A DNA stretch of 14,604 bases from Anaerolineae bacterium. GTDB lineage: Bacteria; Chloroflexota; Anaerolineae; Promineifilales; Promineifilaceae. Where the stretch lies: positions 1 through 14,604 of the forward strand of contig JANQGC010000138.1 in NCBI GenBank assembly GCA_028277515.1, read 5' to 3'. Of the stretch, positions 1 to 7,460 are shown in pieces; within the stretch, counting starts at the first letter, position 1; each line of letters opens with the position of its first letter. The notes below the pieces were generated by a model. The model searched no databases. It was not told where the DNA came from and was given only the letters and a program-made list of their open reading frames with translations. The translations under genes and the position numbers were made by a program.

Positions 1-839
1 ATCTCCGTTCGGAGATGACCAAAGTTTTGGTTGAGTCCGGGGTCGGCATTGAGGTTCATCATCACGAAGTAGGCACGGCAGGCCAGTGTGAAATCGACAT
101 GAAATATGACGAACTGGTGACTATGGCTGACCAGGTGCAGCTTTACAAATACATAGTTAAGAACGTAGCAAAAGCGCATGGTAAGACCGTCACCTTCATG
201 CCTAAGCCGATTTACGCCGACAACGGTTCCGGAATGCATACTCATCAGAGCTTGTGGAAGGATGGCGAACCATTATTCGCCGGGGACCAATATGCCGGCA
301 TCAGCCAAATGGCCCTATATTACATCGGTGGGATTTTGAAGCATATCAACTCCCTCCTGGCCATCGTCGCTCCCACCACCAATTCGTACCGCCGCCTGGT
401 GCCAGGGTATGAAGCCCCTGTGGTGGTCGCCTATTCGGCGCGCAATCGATCGGCCGCTGTGCGTATCCCCATGTACTCCCACTCACCGAAGGCCAAGCGT
501 ATCGAGTTCCGCTGCCCTGATCCCGTGGCTAATCCTTACTTAGCTTTCTCTGCCATGTTAATGGCTGGACTTGACGGCATCAAGAACCAGATTGACCCTG
601 GTGATGCGGCCGATATGGATCTCTTCGAGGAAGAGAACATTGACAAAGTAACGATGACGGTAGGCAAGCTAAACGAAGCGCTCGATGCTTTGGAAGAAGA
701 TAATGATTATCTCCTTGAAGGCAGCGTCTTTACCCCCGACCTGCTTGAGGCTTACATCTCCTATAAGCATGAAAATGAAGTGGGCCCCGTCAGCCTGCGC
801 CCGCATCCATATGAATTCTTACTCTACTACGGCGCATAA
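1..839 (+). CDS. glnA: Glutamine synthetase type I, C-terminal part (5' end outside the window)
   Basis: This is the catalytic C-terminal part of glutamine synthetase, which makes glutamine from glutamate, ammonia and ATP in the cytosol. The reading frame is open from base 3, upstream of the first ATG at 15, so the gene runs in from the left. Visible family motifs are the [16 protein letters not shown] metal/glutamate segment, [18 protein letters not shown] (the nucleotide/metal signature), [14 protein letters not shown], the [11 protein letters not shown] arginine loop, [19 protein letters not shown], and the typical C-terminus [12 protein letters not shown]. In the segment where adenylylated (GSI-beta) enzymes carry NLYDLP, this protein reads DMDLFEEE with no tyrosine. 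Control by adenylylation is therefore unlikely, which is an inference from family knowledge. The next genes downstream are a sensor kinase and an ANTAR regulator, suggesting a nitrogen-control cassette. About 275 of roughly 440-450 residues are present. Confidence 0.96.
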   Translation, partial: LRSEMTKVLVESGVGIEVHHHEVGTAGQCEIDMKYDELVTMADQVQLYKYIVKNVAKAHGKTVTFMPKPIYADNGSGMHTHQSLWKDGEPLFAGDQYAGISQMALYYIGGILKHINSLLAIVAPTTNSYRRLVPGYEAPVVVAYSARNRSAAVRIPMYSHSPKAKRIEFRCPDPVANPYLAFSAMLMAGLDGIKNQIDPGDAADMDLFEEENIDKVTMTVGKLNEALDALEEDNDYLLEGSVFTPDLLEAYISYKHENEVGPVSLRPHPYEFLLYYGA

Positions 840-858
840 TCGTTTAACACCATAACCA

Positions 859-956
859 AAAGAACCCTTCTCTTCACTGGTTTGTTTCCTGATGTGACAG
901 TCACTCATTAAGAAACTCCGCGAACAAACCATTTAACCGAAAGAGAAGGGTTCTTT
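859..956 (+). promoter_or_regulatory. Long inverted repeat between glnA and the kinase; terminator-like and masks the kinase ribosome binding site
   Basis: The arm AAAGAACCCTTCTCTT (859-874) is perfectly complementary to AAGAGAAGGGTTCTTT (941-956), giving 16 bp. An inner pair GGTTTGTT (879-886) and AACAAACC (923-930) adds 8 bp. The 36-nt apical loop holds the odd palindrome GTGAC-A-GTCAC (894-904). The right arm includes AGAAGGG (944-950), the only good Shine-Dalgarno for the kinase ATG at 960. When folded, the RNA would hide that site. It could equally be the glnA terminator, although the U-rich tail is only TTCTTT followed by CCC. The repeat is seen directly; its regulatory role is inferred. 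Confidence 0.7.
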
Positions 957-959
957 CCC

Positions 960-2579
960 ATGACTGAGATTCACACGTTTACCCGTCCCCAAGTCTTTGC
1001 TGCGCTGCGCGAAATCGTTCGTTCCTTAAGCTCTGCCTGGGATCTGGACACAACCCTCGATCTTATCACGCGCAAAACCACAGAGGTTATGAATGTGGAT
1101 AGCTGCACGATTTATTTACTCGATCCCGAAGGTGAATCGCTGCGGCTGCAAGCATCAACCGGCCTGGCCAAAAGAGCTTTCGGCCGTTCGGTGTTGCGCG
1201 TTGGTGAAGGAATGACCGGCTATGCCGTCGTTCATAACGAGCCTATCTTCGCCGCCGATGCACGTAACAATCCATACTTCAAATGGGTCGAAGAAGCGGA
1301 GGAAACGGGCTTCAAATCCCTGTTAGCCGTCCCACTTGTAATCGAAAATAAACCGATTGGCGCGTTGAATGTCCAAACGGCCGAAACGCACGAATTTACC
1401 CCTGATGAAGTAGAAGTCTTATCGCTGATCGGCGACCTGGCAGCCACCACCCTGGCCCGTGCCCAATTATATGACCGGCAGCGTCGTCAAATCGCAGAAC
1501 TGCAAACCCTGGCCCAGATCAGCGAAACCGTCACCTCACCCCTTTACCTGGATGAGATGCTGGGAATTGTCAGTGAAATGGCCGCTCAGATTATGGACGC
1601 CTCTGTTTGCCATATTTATTTACTTGATGACGCGCGGCCCACACTCCAACGTCACCCCGGTTTAGAAAATAGCGATAAACATCCATCAAGCATCGCCATC
1701 AACCAGGGCATTATCGGCCGCGTCGCTTCCAGTGGAAAGCCGAATTATGTTCCTGACCTGGCCGATGAACCAGCATTTGAAGAAAGAGAATGGGCCAGTG
1801 CGTCCAGTCTCGTTTCCTTGCTGGCTGTTCCCCTCAGTGTACGCGACCGGGTTATCGGCGTTTTGGCTTGCTTTACACACCAATACCGCGATTTTGATAA
1901 AAAGGAACAAACACTCCTGGTAACGCTGGCTAATCAAACTGCCCTGGCCATCGAAAATGCTCAGTTGATCACCAATACGGCCGTCGTCCGCGAAATGCAC
2001 CACCGGGTTAAGAATAACTTACAAACCATCGCCATGCTGATGCAGCTTCAAGTGTACGAAACCGATCTTCCGGCTACCCGGCAGGCCCTGGAAACGAACA
2101 TTCATCGCATTCGCAGCATCGCCGCCGTTCATGAAGCGCTTTCAGAAAAAGGGTTTCACCTGGTCGACGTCAAAGAAGTGATTGACCAAATCTCCCAGGC
2201 CACGGCCGAAACCATGGTTTCCCCCGATCAAAACGTGAGCATCAATGTCCACGGTCCCGGCTTGCAGTTGCCCAGTCGTGCCGCAACCGCCCTGGCCTTA
2301 GTCATCAATGAATTAGTACAAAATGCCCTTGAGCACGCCCTTCCGGCTCAAAGTGAGGGTCAAATCGACATTTCACTTGGCCGTTCGGCCGATGAGTTCA
2401 TCATCCTGGTTCGCGATAACGGCCGTGGGCTGCCCGAAGATTTTGACAGCAATTTGGGGCTGGAGATTTGCGAAACCCTGGTGCAGGATGATTTGTCAGG
2501 CCAAATCAAATTCAATCGCTTACAACAGGGCACAGAAGTCAGTATTCGCATCCCCCGGCGCATAGAAATAGAACGCTGA
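960..2579 (+). CDS. GAF-GAF sensor histidine kinase, HisKA_2 family (EutW-like)
   Basis: This is a soluble 539-residue sensor kinase with no signal peptide or membrane span. Two GAF domains (about 20-170 and 185-335) should bind a small ligand or cofactor. They are followed by a HisKA_2 dimerisation box, MHHRVKNNLQTIAML, with the likely phospho-acceptor His348, and a HATPase_c domain. That domain has the N-box INELVQNALEHA (about 449-460), the G1 box VRDNGRGLP (484-492) and the G2 segment NLGLEICETL. HisKA_2 kinases often work with ANTAR-type RNA-binding regulators, as in the ethanolamine-responsive EutW/EutV pair, and such a regulator is the next gene, 51 nt downstream. The ATG at 960 is preceded by AGAAGGG with 9 nt spacing, but this lies in the arm of a long hairpin. 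The ligand is unknown; the position beside glnA suggests a nitrogen-related signal. Confidence 0.93.
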   Translation: MTEIHTFTRPQVFAALREIVRSLSSAWDLDTTLDLITRKTTEVMNVDSCTIYLLDPEGESLRLQASTGLAKRAFGRSVLRVGEGMTGYAVVHNEPIFAADARNNPYFKWVEEAEETGFKSLLAVPLVIENKPIGALNVQTAETHEFTPDEVEVLSLIGDLAATTLARAQLYDRQRRQIAELQTLAQISETVTSPLYLDEMLGIVSEMAAQIMDASVCHIYLLDDARPTLQRHPGLENSDKHPSSIAINQGIIGRVASSGKPNYVPDLADEPAFEEREWASASSLVSLLAVPLSVRDRVIGVLACFTHQYRDFDKKEQTLLVTLANQTALAIENAQLITNTAVVREMHHRVKNNLQTIAMLMQLQVYETDLPATRQALETNIHRIRSIAAVHEALSEKGFHLVDVKEVIDQISQATAETMVSPDQNVSINVHGPGLQLPSRAATALALVINELVQNALEHALPAQSEGQIDISLGRSADEFIILVRDNGRGLPEDFDSNLGLEICETLVQDDLSGQIKFNRLQQGTEVSIRIPRRIEIER

Positions 2580-2605
2580 TTTTCCTAAACACTTGACAGG
2601 GTAAA

Positions 2606-2627
2606 AGGACTCGCTTTAATTAGTCCT
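2606..2627 (+). promoter_or_regulatory. Small hairpin between the Shine-Dalgarno-like AGGA and the ATG of the ANTAR regulator
   Basis: AGGACT (2606-2611) and AGTCCT (2622-2627) form a perfect 6-bp stem with a 10-nt loop, ending 3 nt before the ATG at 2631. The only Shine-Dalgarno-like sequence, AAAAGGA (2603-2609), is 21 nt from the ATG and partly inside this stem. No ordinary ribosome binding site is present closer to the start. The stem could either block initiation or shorten the effective SD-to-start distance. The pairing is seen; the role is inferred. Confidence 0.4.
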
Positions 2628-2630
2628 GAT

Positions 2631-3185
2631 ATGAGGATATTGATTGCCGAAGATGAATCAATTATACGGTTGGGTTTGAAGTCCATGCTGCAAGAGATGG
2701 GCCACAAGGTTTATGCCGCCTCTGATGGCCGGTCAGCGTTGGATTTAGCGCAGGAATACGATCCTGATTTGGCTATTCTCGATATAAAAATGCCAACATT
2801 AAATGGCTTACAGGTGGCTGAGAAGCTGTCGCGCACCCAACCCATGCCCATCCTTTTATTAACGGCGTTCAGCCAGCAAGAGTTGGTGGAAATCGCCTCT
2901 GATTTACCCATCCAGGGTTATTTGGTTAAACCGATTAAAGCGCAAGATCTATCCGCCGCTATAACCGTCGCGCATAAACGTTTTACAGAGGGCCAGGCAC
3001 TGCGATCGGAGAACGTGCAGCTAGAAGATAAATTGGCGACGCGCAAAATCATCGATCGCGCTAAAGGGGTTTTGATGGATGGGGGTTTAAGCGAGGAAGA
3101 GGCGTATCATTTCCTGCAAAAACAGGCCAGGGATAAACAGCAAACGATGAAAGAAACGGCCGAATCCCTGTTAAAAACACGCTAA
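2631..3185 (+). CDS. Response regulator with receiver and ANTAR RNA-binding domains (EutV/NitR-like antiterminator)
   Basis: This 184-residue protein begins as a CheY-like receiver (MRILIAEDES). It has the acidic pair at 7-8, phospho-acceptor Asp51 in LAILDIKMP, the switch Thr78 and Lys100. A short helical linker (about 115-135) leads to a C-terminal ANTAR domain (about 135-183) with the characteristic pattern RKIIDRAKGVLMDGGLSEEEAY. ANTAR proteins dimerise on phosphorylation and bind paired RNA hairpins, preventing transcription termination. The partner is almost certainly the HisKA_2 kinase just upstream, as in EutV/EutW. An ANTAR regulator next to glnA is also known from clostridia (NitR). 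Its RNA target is not certain: I saw no clean pair of hexaloop hairpins in this window, and the glnA leader lies outside it. The start is chosen from the canonical N-terminus although the ribosome binding site is poor. Confidence 0.93.
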   Translation: MRILIAEDESIIRLGLKSMLQEMGHKVYAASDGRSALDLAQEYDPDLAILDIKMPTLNGLQVAEKLSRTQPMPILLLTAFSQQELVEIASDLPIQGYLVKPIKAQDLSAAITVAHKRFTEGQALRSENVQLEDKLATRKIIDRAKGVLMDGGLSEEEAYHFLQKQARDKQQTMKETAESLLKTR

Positions 3186-3190
3186 ATAAA

Positions 3191-3223
3191 AAAGATGCCA
3201 GCATTTTGCAAGTTGGCATCTTT
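3191..3223. terminator. Bidirectional intrinsic terminator between the ANTAR gene and clpC
   Basis: AAAGATGCCA (3191-3200) pairs perfectly with TGGCATCTTT (3214-3223), a 10-bp stem with a 13-nt loop. Read on the - strand the stem is followed by TTTTTTATTT, a strong tail for terminating clpC. On the + strand the tail is shorter. It lies between two convergent genes, where such a terminator is expected. Confidence 0.85.
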
Positions 3224-3249
3224 GATGTCAAAAATAGGATTTCTCCTGC

Positions 3250-5724
3250 TTAAACTTCCAATTCTTCCTCAACCGAATTAGCCGGAAGCTCCATGCTTTC
3301 CATCCGTGTGAAAATCAGTTGGTCATCCTCTTCATCAATGCGAATGCGATCGCCGGCATTGAACTCACCTTTGAGCAAGCGCACCGAAAGCGGGCTTTCC
3401 ACAAAGCGTTGAATCGCTCTTTTCAGCGGCCTGGCGCCAAAGTCCTGGTCAAAGCCTTGTTTAGCCAGCCAATGCTGGGCGGCTTCGGTCAGTTCAATGG
3501 TTAACTCGCCCTGTTCGGCCAGTCGGATCTGCACATCCTTCATCTGCATGTTGACGATTTCTACAACATCTTCTTCATCCAACGGTTCAAAGATGATGAT
3601 TTCATCAATTCGGTTGATAAATTCCGGTCGGAAGGTCTTTTTCAAAGCATCTTCAATCCGTTTATGATCGGCCGCTTCGTCCTGATCGTGGCCGCCGACA
3701 AATCCGAGCGCCCCTGATCGTTTCACAAAAGAGGTGCCGACATTACTGGTCATGACGATGACCGTATTGCGGAAATTAACAATCCGGCCCTGGCCATCCG
3801 TCAGACGGCCGTCATCAAGCAGTTGCAAGAGGGCGTTCCAAACATCAGGATGCGCCTTTTCAATTTCGTCAAAAAGCACAACCGAGTAGGGTCGTCTACG
3901 CACCTGCTCTGTCAATTGGCCACCTTGCTCATAACCGATATATCCGGGAGGTGCGCCGAAGAGGCGGCTGACCGTGTGCTGCTCCCGATACTCGCTCATG
4001 TCCACGCGCACCAGGGCATCTTCATCATCAAATAGAAATTCAGCCAACGCCTTGGCCAGTTCCGTCTTACCAACGCCGGAACTGCCCAAGAAGATAAATG
4101 AGCCAATCGGCCGGCGAGGATCGCTCAAGCCGGAGCGGCTGCGCCGGATGGCGTCTGACAACACTTCAATAGCCCGGTTCTGGCCAACGATGCGCTCATG
4201 CAGCCGATCCTCCATATGCAGCAGTTTTTCGGCTTCCGTTTCCAGCATCTGAGTCAATGGGATGCCCGTCCAGGAGGCAACAACTTCCGCAATATCCTCG
4301 GAATCGACGATCTCATCAAGCTGCTGGTCTTGCTGCCACGCTTCATACCGTTCATTAAATTCCGTTTCGATACGCAATCGCTCAGCTCTATGCCTGGCCG
4401 CGCGTTCATAATCACGCACCGTATGCGCCTCTTCTTCATCTATGGTTAACTGATCCATCTCTTTTTTCAATTCTTTCAATTCCGATGGCAAAGTATGTAA
4501 GGCAACGCGCAGTTTAGCGGCTGCTTCATCAATTAAATCAATGGCCTTGTCCGGCAGATGGCGATCGGTGACGTAACGAGAAGATAACTTGGCTGCGGCA
4601 ACCAATGCCTCATCTGAATAGGTCACATTGTGGTGCGCTTCATAACGGCCGCGCAGTCCACGCAGCATCTCAATGGTATCCTCCACGGATGGTTCGTCGA
4701 CAAATACCGGCGCGAAGCGTCTTTCAAGGGCGCTGTCTCGCTCGATATATTGGCGATACTCATCCAGTGTTGTCGCCCCAACCGCTTGCAGTTCACCGCG
4801 AGCCAGGGCCGGTTTTAACATATTGCTGGCATCCATCGCCCCTTGCGCCGAGCCTGCACCGACAACAGTATGCAGTTCGTCAAGGAATAGAATGATCTCG
4901 CCTTGTGCTCGCTGTATTTCTTCCATCGTAGCTTTTAGGCGTTCCTCAAACTCACCGCGAAAGCGGCTGCCGGCGATCATCGCCCCTAAGTCAAGAGCCA
5001 TAACCCGTTTGTTGAGCAGGTTTTCGGGCACATCATTGGTTGTGATCTTAATCGCCAATCCTTCCACGATGGCCGTCTTCCCAACGCCGGCCTCGCCGAT
5101 CAGCACCGGATTGTTCTTGGTGCGCCGGCTGAGAACCTGGATCACGCGTAAGATTTCACTATCACGGCCGATTACCGGGTCCAGCAAACCATCGCGAGCC
5201 ATTTGCGTCAGATCGCGGCTGTATTTATCCAAGGTGCGGTAGCGGCTTTCCGATTGCCGATCCGTCACCCGCTGTCCGCCGCGAATCTCCTGGATACCCT
5301 CCAGGACGCGTTCACGTGAGATGCCAAACTCCTGTAAAATCCTGGCCGATGGCGTGTTTCGCTCGCCCAAAATAGCCAGGAAAATGTGTTCGGTAGATAT
5401 AAATTCATCCTTGAGCCGGTTAGCCTCACGCTGAGCCAACTCCAAGACGGTACGAATTCTTGGTGTATAAAAAATTTGACCGACACCACCGCCATACACG
5501 GAAACCTTCGGGCTGGCTTGTAGTTCTTTGTCCAGGCGATCCTTCATCGCCAGGAAATCCACTCCGAGGTTTTCTAAAATTTGGGGAATCGCCCCTTCAT
5601 TTTGCTCCAGCATGGCCAGGAAAAGATGTTCCGTATCCACCTGGGTGTGGCCATAACGTTGTACGATTTCATATGCTCGCGCCGCAGCATCCTGGGCACG
5701 TTCAGTAAAGCGATCAAAACGCAT
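3250..5724 (-). CDS. clpC: ClpC-type AAA+ unfoldase, ATPase subunit of the Clp protease
   Basis: ClpC unfolds substrate proteins and feeds them to the ClpP peptidase. The 824-residue product has two Clp_N repeats (about 1-145), a first AAA+ module (Walker A GEAGVGKT 210-217, Walker B ILFLDE about 278-283) and a short middle region with a UVR-like segment, [13 protein letters not shown] (438-450). The second AAA+ module has Walker A GSSGVGKT (547-554) and Walker B VVLFDE (615-620). A ClpP-docking tripeptide LGF (673-675) and a Clp D2-small domain follow. The LGF loop and the short middle domain identify ClpC rather than ClpB, which has a long coiled coil and no ClpP loop. The frame is open up to 5808, but ATG 5724 gives the canonical N-terminus [11 protein letters not shown] and has AAGGA 8 nt upstream. 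The acidic tail ends EEELEV. Confidence 0.96.
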   Translation of the reverse strand: MRFDRFTERAQDAAARAYEIVQRYGHTQVDTEHLFLAMLEQNEGAIPQILENLGVDFLAMKDRLDKELQASPKVSVYGGGVGQIFYTPRIRTVLELAQREANRLKDEFISTEHIFLAILGERNTPSARILQEFGISRERVLEGIQEIRGGQRVTDRQSESRYRTLDKYSRDLTQMARDGLLDPVIGRDSEILRVIQVLSRRTKNNPVLIGEAGVGKTAIVEGLAIKITTNDVPENLLNKRVMALDLGAMIAGSRFRGEFEERLKATMEEIQRAQGEIILFLDELHTVVGAGSAQGAMDASNMLKPALARGELQAVGATTLDEYRQYIERDSALERRFAPVFVDEPSVEDTIEMLRGLRGRYEAHHNVTYSDEALVAAAKLSSRYVTDRHLPDKAIDLIDEAAAKLRVALHTLPSELKELKKEMDQLTIDEEEAHTVRDYERAARHRAERLRIETEFNERYEAWQQDQQLDEIVDSEDIAEVVASWTGIPLTQMLETEAEKLLHMEDRLHERIVGQNRAIEVLSDAIRRSRSGLSDPRRPIGSFIFLGSSGVGKTELAKALAEFLFDDEDALVRVDMSEYREQHTVSRLFGAPPGYIGYEQGGQLTEQVRRRPYSVVLFDEIEKAHPDVWNALLQLLDDGRLTDGQGRIVNFRNTVIVMTSNVGTSFVKRSGALGFVGGHDQDEAADHKRIEDALKKTFRPEFINRIDEIIIFEPLDEEDVVEIVNMQMKDVQIRLAEQGELTIELTEAAQHWLAKQGFDQDFGARPLKRAIQRFVESPLSVRLLKGEFNAGDRIRIDEEDDQLIFTRMESMELPANSVEEELEV

Positions 5725-5778
5725 AACTTTTTCCTTTTTAAATCCTGAAAGACCTTGTAAAGCACTAAAACGACAAAT

Positions 5779-5808
5779 ATTTAAGAAAATATTCGAGAGA
5801 TTTGTCAA
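5779..5808 (-). promoter_or_regulatory. Candidate sigma-70-type promoter of clpC
   Basis: On the - strand a perfect -35 TTGACA (5808-5803) is followed after 18 nt by TTAAAT (5784-5779), matching 4 of 6 bases of the -10 consensus. Transcription would start near 5772, leaving a leader of about 48 nt before the ATG at 5724. The -35 lies in one arm of a 12-bp inverted repeat. Confidence 0.5.
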
Positions 5809-5854
5809 TTTTATTTTCTAGTGCCTCTGAAATTCCACAGAAAAAATTGACAAA
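5801..5854. repeat. 12-bp perfect inverted repeat overlapping the clpC -35 box
   Basis: TTTGTCAATTTT (5801-5812) and AAAATTGACAAA (5843-5854) are perfect reverse complements 30 nt apart. A third half-site, GACAAAT (5772-5778), pairs with ATTTGTC (5800-5806). The repeated core TTTGTC/GACAAA therefore occurs three times around the promoter. This could be a regulator's binding array or an RNA/DNA hairpin; its identity is unknown. Confidence 0.55.
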
Positions 5855-6012
5855 CCTAATGCAAAACTACTTAAGCAGATCTCTCAGGTTTAATTTTTTT
5901 ATTTATTCTCCCAATTCATAATTTCCTGCTTGACACAGGCGGTTAACATGGAGACATGCTGCTCCAACCCCCGTACTATAAATGTAAAAGATTGGATTCC
6001 CGTAAGATTATC

Positions 6013-6036
6013 AAAAAACATAAATTTCTAATGTTT
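6013..6036 (-). terminator. Weak AT-rich terminator candidate after the PNPOx-family gene
   Basis: On the - strand AAACAT (6036-6031) pairs with ATGTTT (6021-6016) across a 9-nt loop, and the T tract continues to 6013. It is 30 nt past the stop codon at 6067. The stem is short and AT-rich, so termination may be partial. Confidence 0.35.
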
Positions 6037-6066
6037 GCAGATTAATGGGCGTGATCCCTGCTGCAA

Positions 6067-6489
6067 TTACAAGACCCGCGTGCCTTCGTCGTCAAATCCA
6101 TCCCCCCAGGCCAGGATTTTTAAAGGGGTGATCTCAATAAGCTGCCATTTCGCGCTGTCGTCATAGCGGAAATCCCATTCGTATTTATTGAAAAAGTAAT
6201 CTGCCAATTTATCAATGTCAGTTCGCGGAGCGACATGTGCCTCCCCCTCTATGATAACGACATTCATTGCATCAGGCAGCGCCAGGGCAACGCTTTGATT
6301 GCCCCGTAAATTATTGAACTTCTGTGTCCCAGCCCCGGTGCATACGTAGATTTTTTCCTCCAGCCAGATGAACCACAAAGGGGCAAGATGAGGCCTTCCA
6401 TCATAACGGACAGTGGCCAGCCAGATCTCAGATTGGCGGCCGAGCCGCGCTTCAATCGCCCGAACTCGTGCCGGATTACGTCTTGCCAT
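6067..6489 (-). CDS. Pyridoxamine 5'-phosphate oxidase-like (PNPOx/FDOR split-barrel) flavoprotein
   Basis: This 140-residue cytosolic protein has the split beta-barrel pattern of the PNPOx-like superfamily: WLATVRYDGRPHLAPLWFIW near residues 23-42, then IYVCTGAGTQKFNNLRGNQSVALAL and a VVIIEGEAHV strand. Members bind FMN, F420 or haem and reduce varied substrates. The short length and the TxxxDGxPHxxPxWF motif fit the families often annotated as probable F420-dependent enzymes, but cofactor and substrate cannot be read from the sequence. The ATG at 6489 follows GAGAAGGGGT, a Shine-Dalgarno that is unusually close to the start. The gene lies 62 nt downstream of murI on the same strand, with its own TATAAT box in the gap. 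Confidence 0.85.
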   Translation of the reverse strand: MARRNPARVRAIEARLGRQSEIWLATVRYDGRPHLAPLWFIWLEEKIYVCTGAGTQKFNNLRGNQSVALALPDAMNVVIIEGEAHVAPRTDIDKLADYFFNKYEWDFRYDDSAKWQLIEITPLKILAWGDGFDDEGTRVL

Positions 6490-6530
6490 ACCCCTTCTCT
6501 GCTGTGCGTATTCTACCCACCTCGCCTGAA

Positions 6531-6536
6531 ATTATA
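6531..6536 (-). promoter_or_regulatory. Candidate -10 box (TATAAT) for the PNPOx-family gene
   Basis: The murI-PNPOx gap contains a perfect TATAAT on the - strand at 6536-6531, about 40 nt before the ATG at 6489. No good -35 is visible at 16-18 nt spacing (the best is CTGCAT), so the promoter may be weak or activator-dependent. Confidence 0.4.
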
Positions 6537-6551
6537 CTTGAGCGGAGATAT

Positions 6552-7388
6552 TTATGCAGAGACCAGCTTACCATCCCGCCAGCTCAACTGCTGCACATCA
6601 AATTTTTGGCCTGACAACTGGAACGACAACTCGCTGAAGCGTTGGGCACTCCCGGTGGTCAGCAGTTGTACGACTCCCGCTGAATCTGAACCGGATAACA
6701 AGTGGCGGCTTTCTCCCACTTTCCTGGCCTGCTTAGCTACGGCCGGGGCCGGATCGATGATCATAATCTTATTCCGGCCAACCTTTTCAATAATTATTTT
6801 CTCCAGGATGGGACGCACAAATGGGTAATGGGTACACCCTAAAACCAGGGTGTCAATCCCCTTTTGAATCATCGGATTGAGTACATTGTTCAAGAGCGAT
6901 TCCGTTTCCTGATCTCTTATCCTTCCTGCTTCAATCAATGGAACCAGTCCAAGACATGGATCTTCATATACCTGCACATCAACAGCAAAGCGGGACATCA
7001 AATTGGCGTAACGTGGACTGGCAAACGTGTTTTGCGTCGCCAGCACCCCTACCTTGCCGGTTTTTGTGGTTAAAGCGGCCGGTTTGACCGCCGGCTCCAT
7101 CCCTACGAAGGGCACCCCAGGAAATATTTGACGTAAAGCGTGCAATGCTGCGGCCGTTGCAGTATTGCAGGCCACGACGATGATCTTGGCGCCATTATCC
7201 AGTAGGAAACGGGTCATCCCCTCACTTAAATACAGAATCTCGGCGCGCTCTCGCGAACCATACGGAACATGAACCTGGTCGGCGATATAAATTAGATTTT
7301 CATTGGGGAGTGTATGCTGAAGATGGCGCAGAACGGAAAGACCACCCACACCGGAATCGAAAACGCCAATGGGATTGGTCAGTTGCAA
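6552..7388 (-). CDS. murI: Glutamate racemase
   Basis: This enzyme interconverts L- and D-glutamate in the cytosol, supplying D-Glu for peptidoglycan. The 278-residue product shows the family order: IGVFDSGVGGLSVL (Asp11-Ser12), ADQVHVPYG, then VVACNTATAAAL with the first catalytic Cys74, and VLGCTHYPF with the second catalytic Cys185. Length is normal. No ATG lies upstream of the first motif. The frame is closed by TAA eight codons before, and the only reasonable start is a TTG at 7388 giving MQLTNPIGVF, with a weak GCGAGAAAA upstream. Slow initiation from TTG would suit a low-abundance racemase. The gene lies 72 nt downstream of the PuuD-like gene and 62 nt upstream of the flavoprotein, so a shared transcript is plausible. 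Confidence 0.95.
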   Translation of the reverse strand: MQLTNPIGVFDSGVGGLSVLRHLQHTLPNENLIYIADQVHVPYGSRERAEILYLSEGMTRFLLDNGAKIIVVACNTATAAALHALRQIFPGVPFVGMEPAVKPAALTTKTGKVGVLATQNTFASPRYANLMSRFAVDVQVYEDPCLGLVPLIEAGRIRDQETESLLNNVLNPMIQKGIDTLVLGCTHYPFVRPILEKIIIEKVGRNKIMIIDPAPAVAKQARKVGESRHLLSGSDSAGVVQLLTTGSAQRFSELSFQLSGQKFDVQQLSWRDGKLVSA

Positions 7389-7424
7389 AATTTTTTCTCG
7401 CCCTGTTGGTTAGCTGACAAAGGT

Positions 7425-7444
7425 AAAAGGCTGTCTCACCTTTT
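7425..7444 (-). terminator. Weak hairpin between the PuuD-like gene and murI
   Basis: On the - strand AAAAGG and CCTTTT form a 6-bp stem with an 8-nt loop, followed by ACCTTT rather than a real T run. The alternative pairing AAAGGT/ACCTTT is also possible. It may be a weak terminator or a meaningless short repeat. Confidence 0.25.
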
Positions 7445-7460
7445 TATTCGCTCGAACAAT

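Larger units (their letters stand above)
5725..6066. other. 342-nt AT-rich intergenic region upstream of clpC
   Basis: This gap holds a weak terminator for the PNPOx-family gene at its right end, and the clpC promoter with an inverted repeat nearer clpC. There is also a TTGACA on the + strand at 5930-5935 without a convincing -10. No open reading frame of believable coding character was found. CIRCE (TTAGCACTC-N9-GAGTGCTAA) and the CtsR tandem heptad, the classic clpC operators, were looked for and are not present. Confidence 0.6.

Noticed and set aside
887..922. Possible ANTAR-binding dual hexaloop hairpins in the glnA-kinase gap
   Set aside because: Only one short palindrome (GTGAC-A-GTCAC) is present; the best loop is five bases and there is no second hairpin with the conserved A1/G4 hexaloop.
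4605..5242. Long + strand frames opposite clpC
   Set aside because: They lack protein-like composition and recognisable motifs and lie entirely antisense to a strongly conserved gene; they are shadows of its codon bias.
3250..5724. ClpB disaggregase instead of ClpC
   Set aside because: The middle region is short with a UVR-like segment, and the ClpP-docking LGF loop is present; ClpB has a long coiled coil and lacks this loop.
5725..6066. CIRCE or CtsR operator upstream of clpC
   Set aside because: AGCACT at 5761 and AGTGCC at 5820 are too far apart and imperfect for CIRCE, and no tandem GGTCAAA heptads are present.
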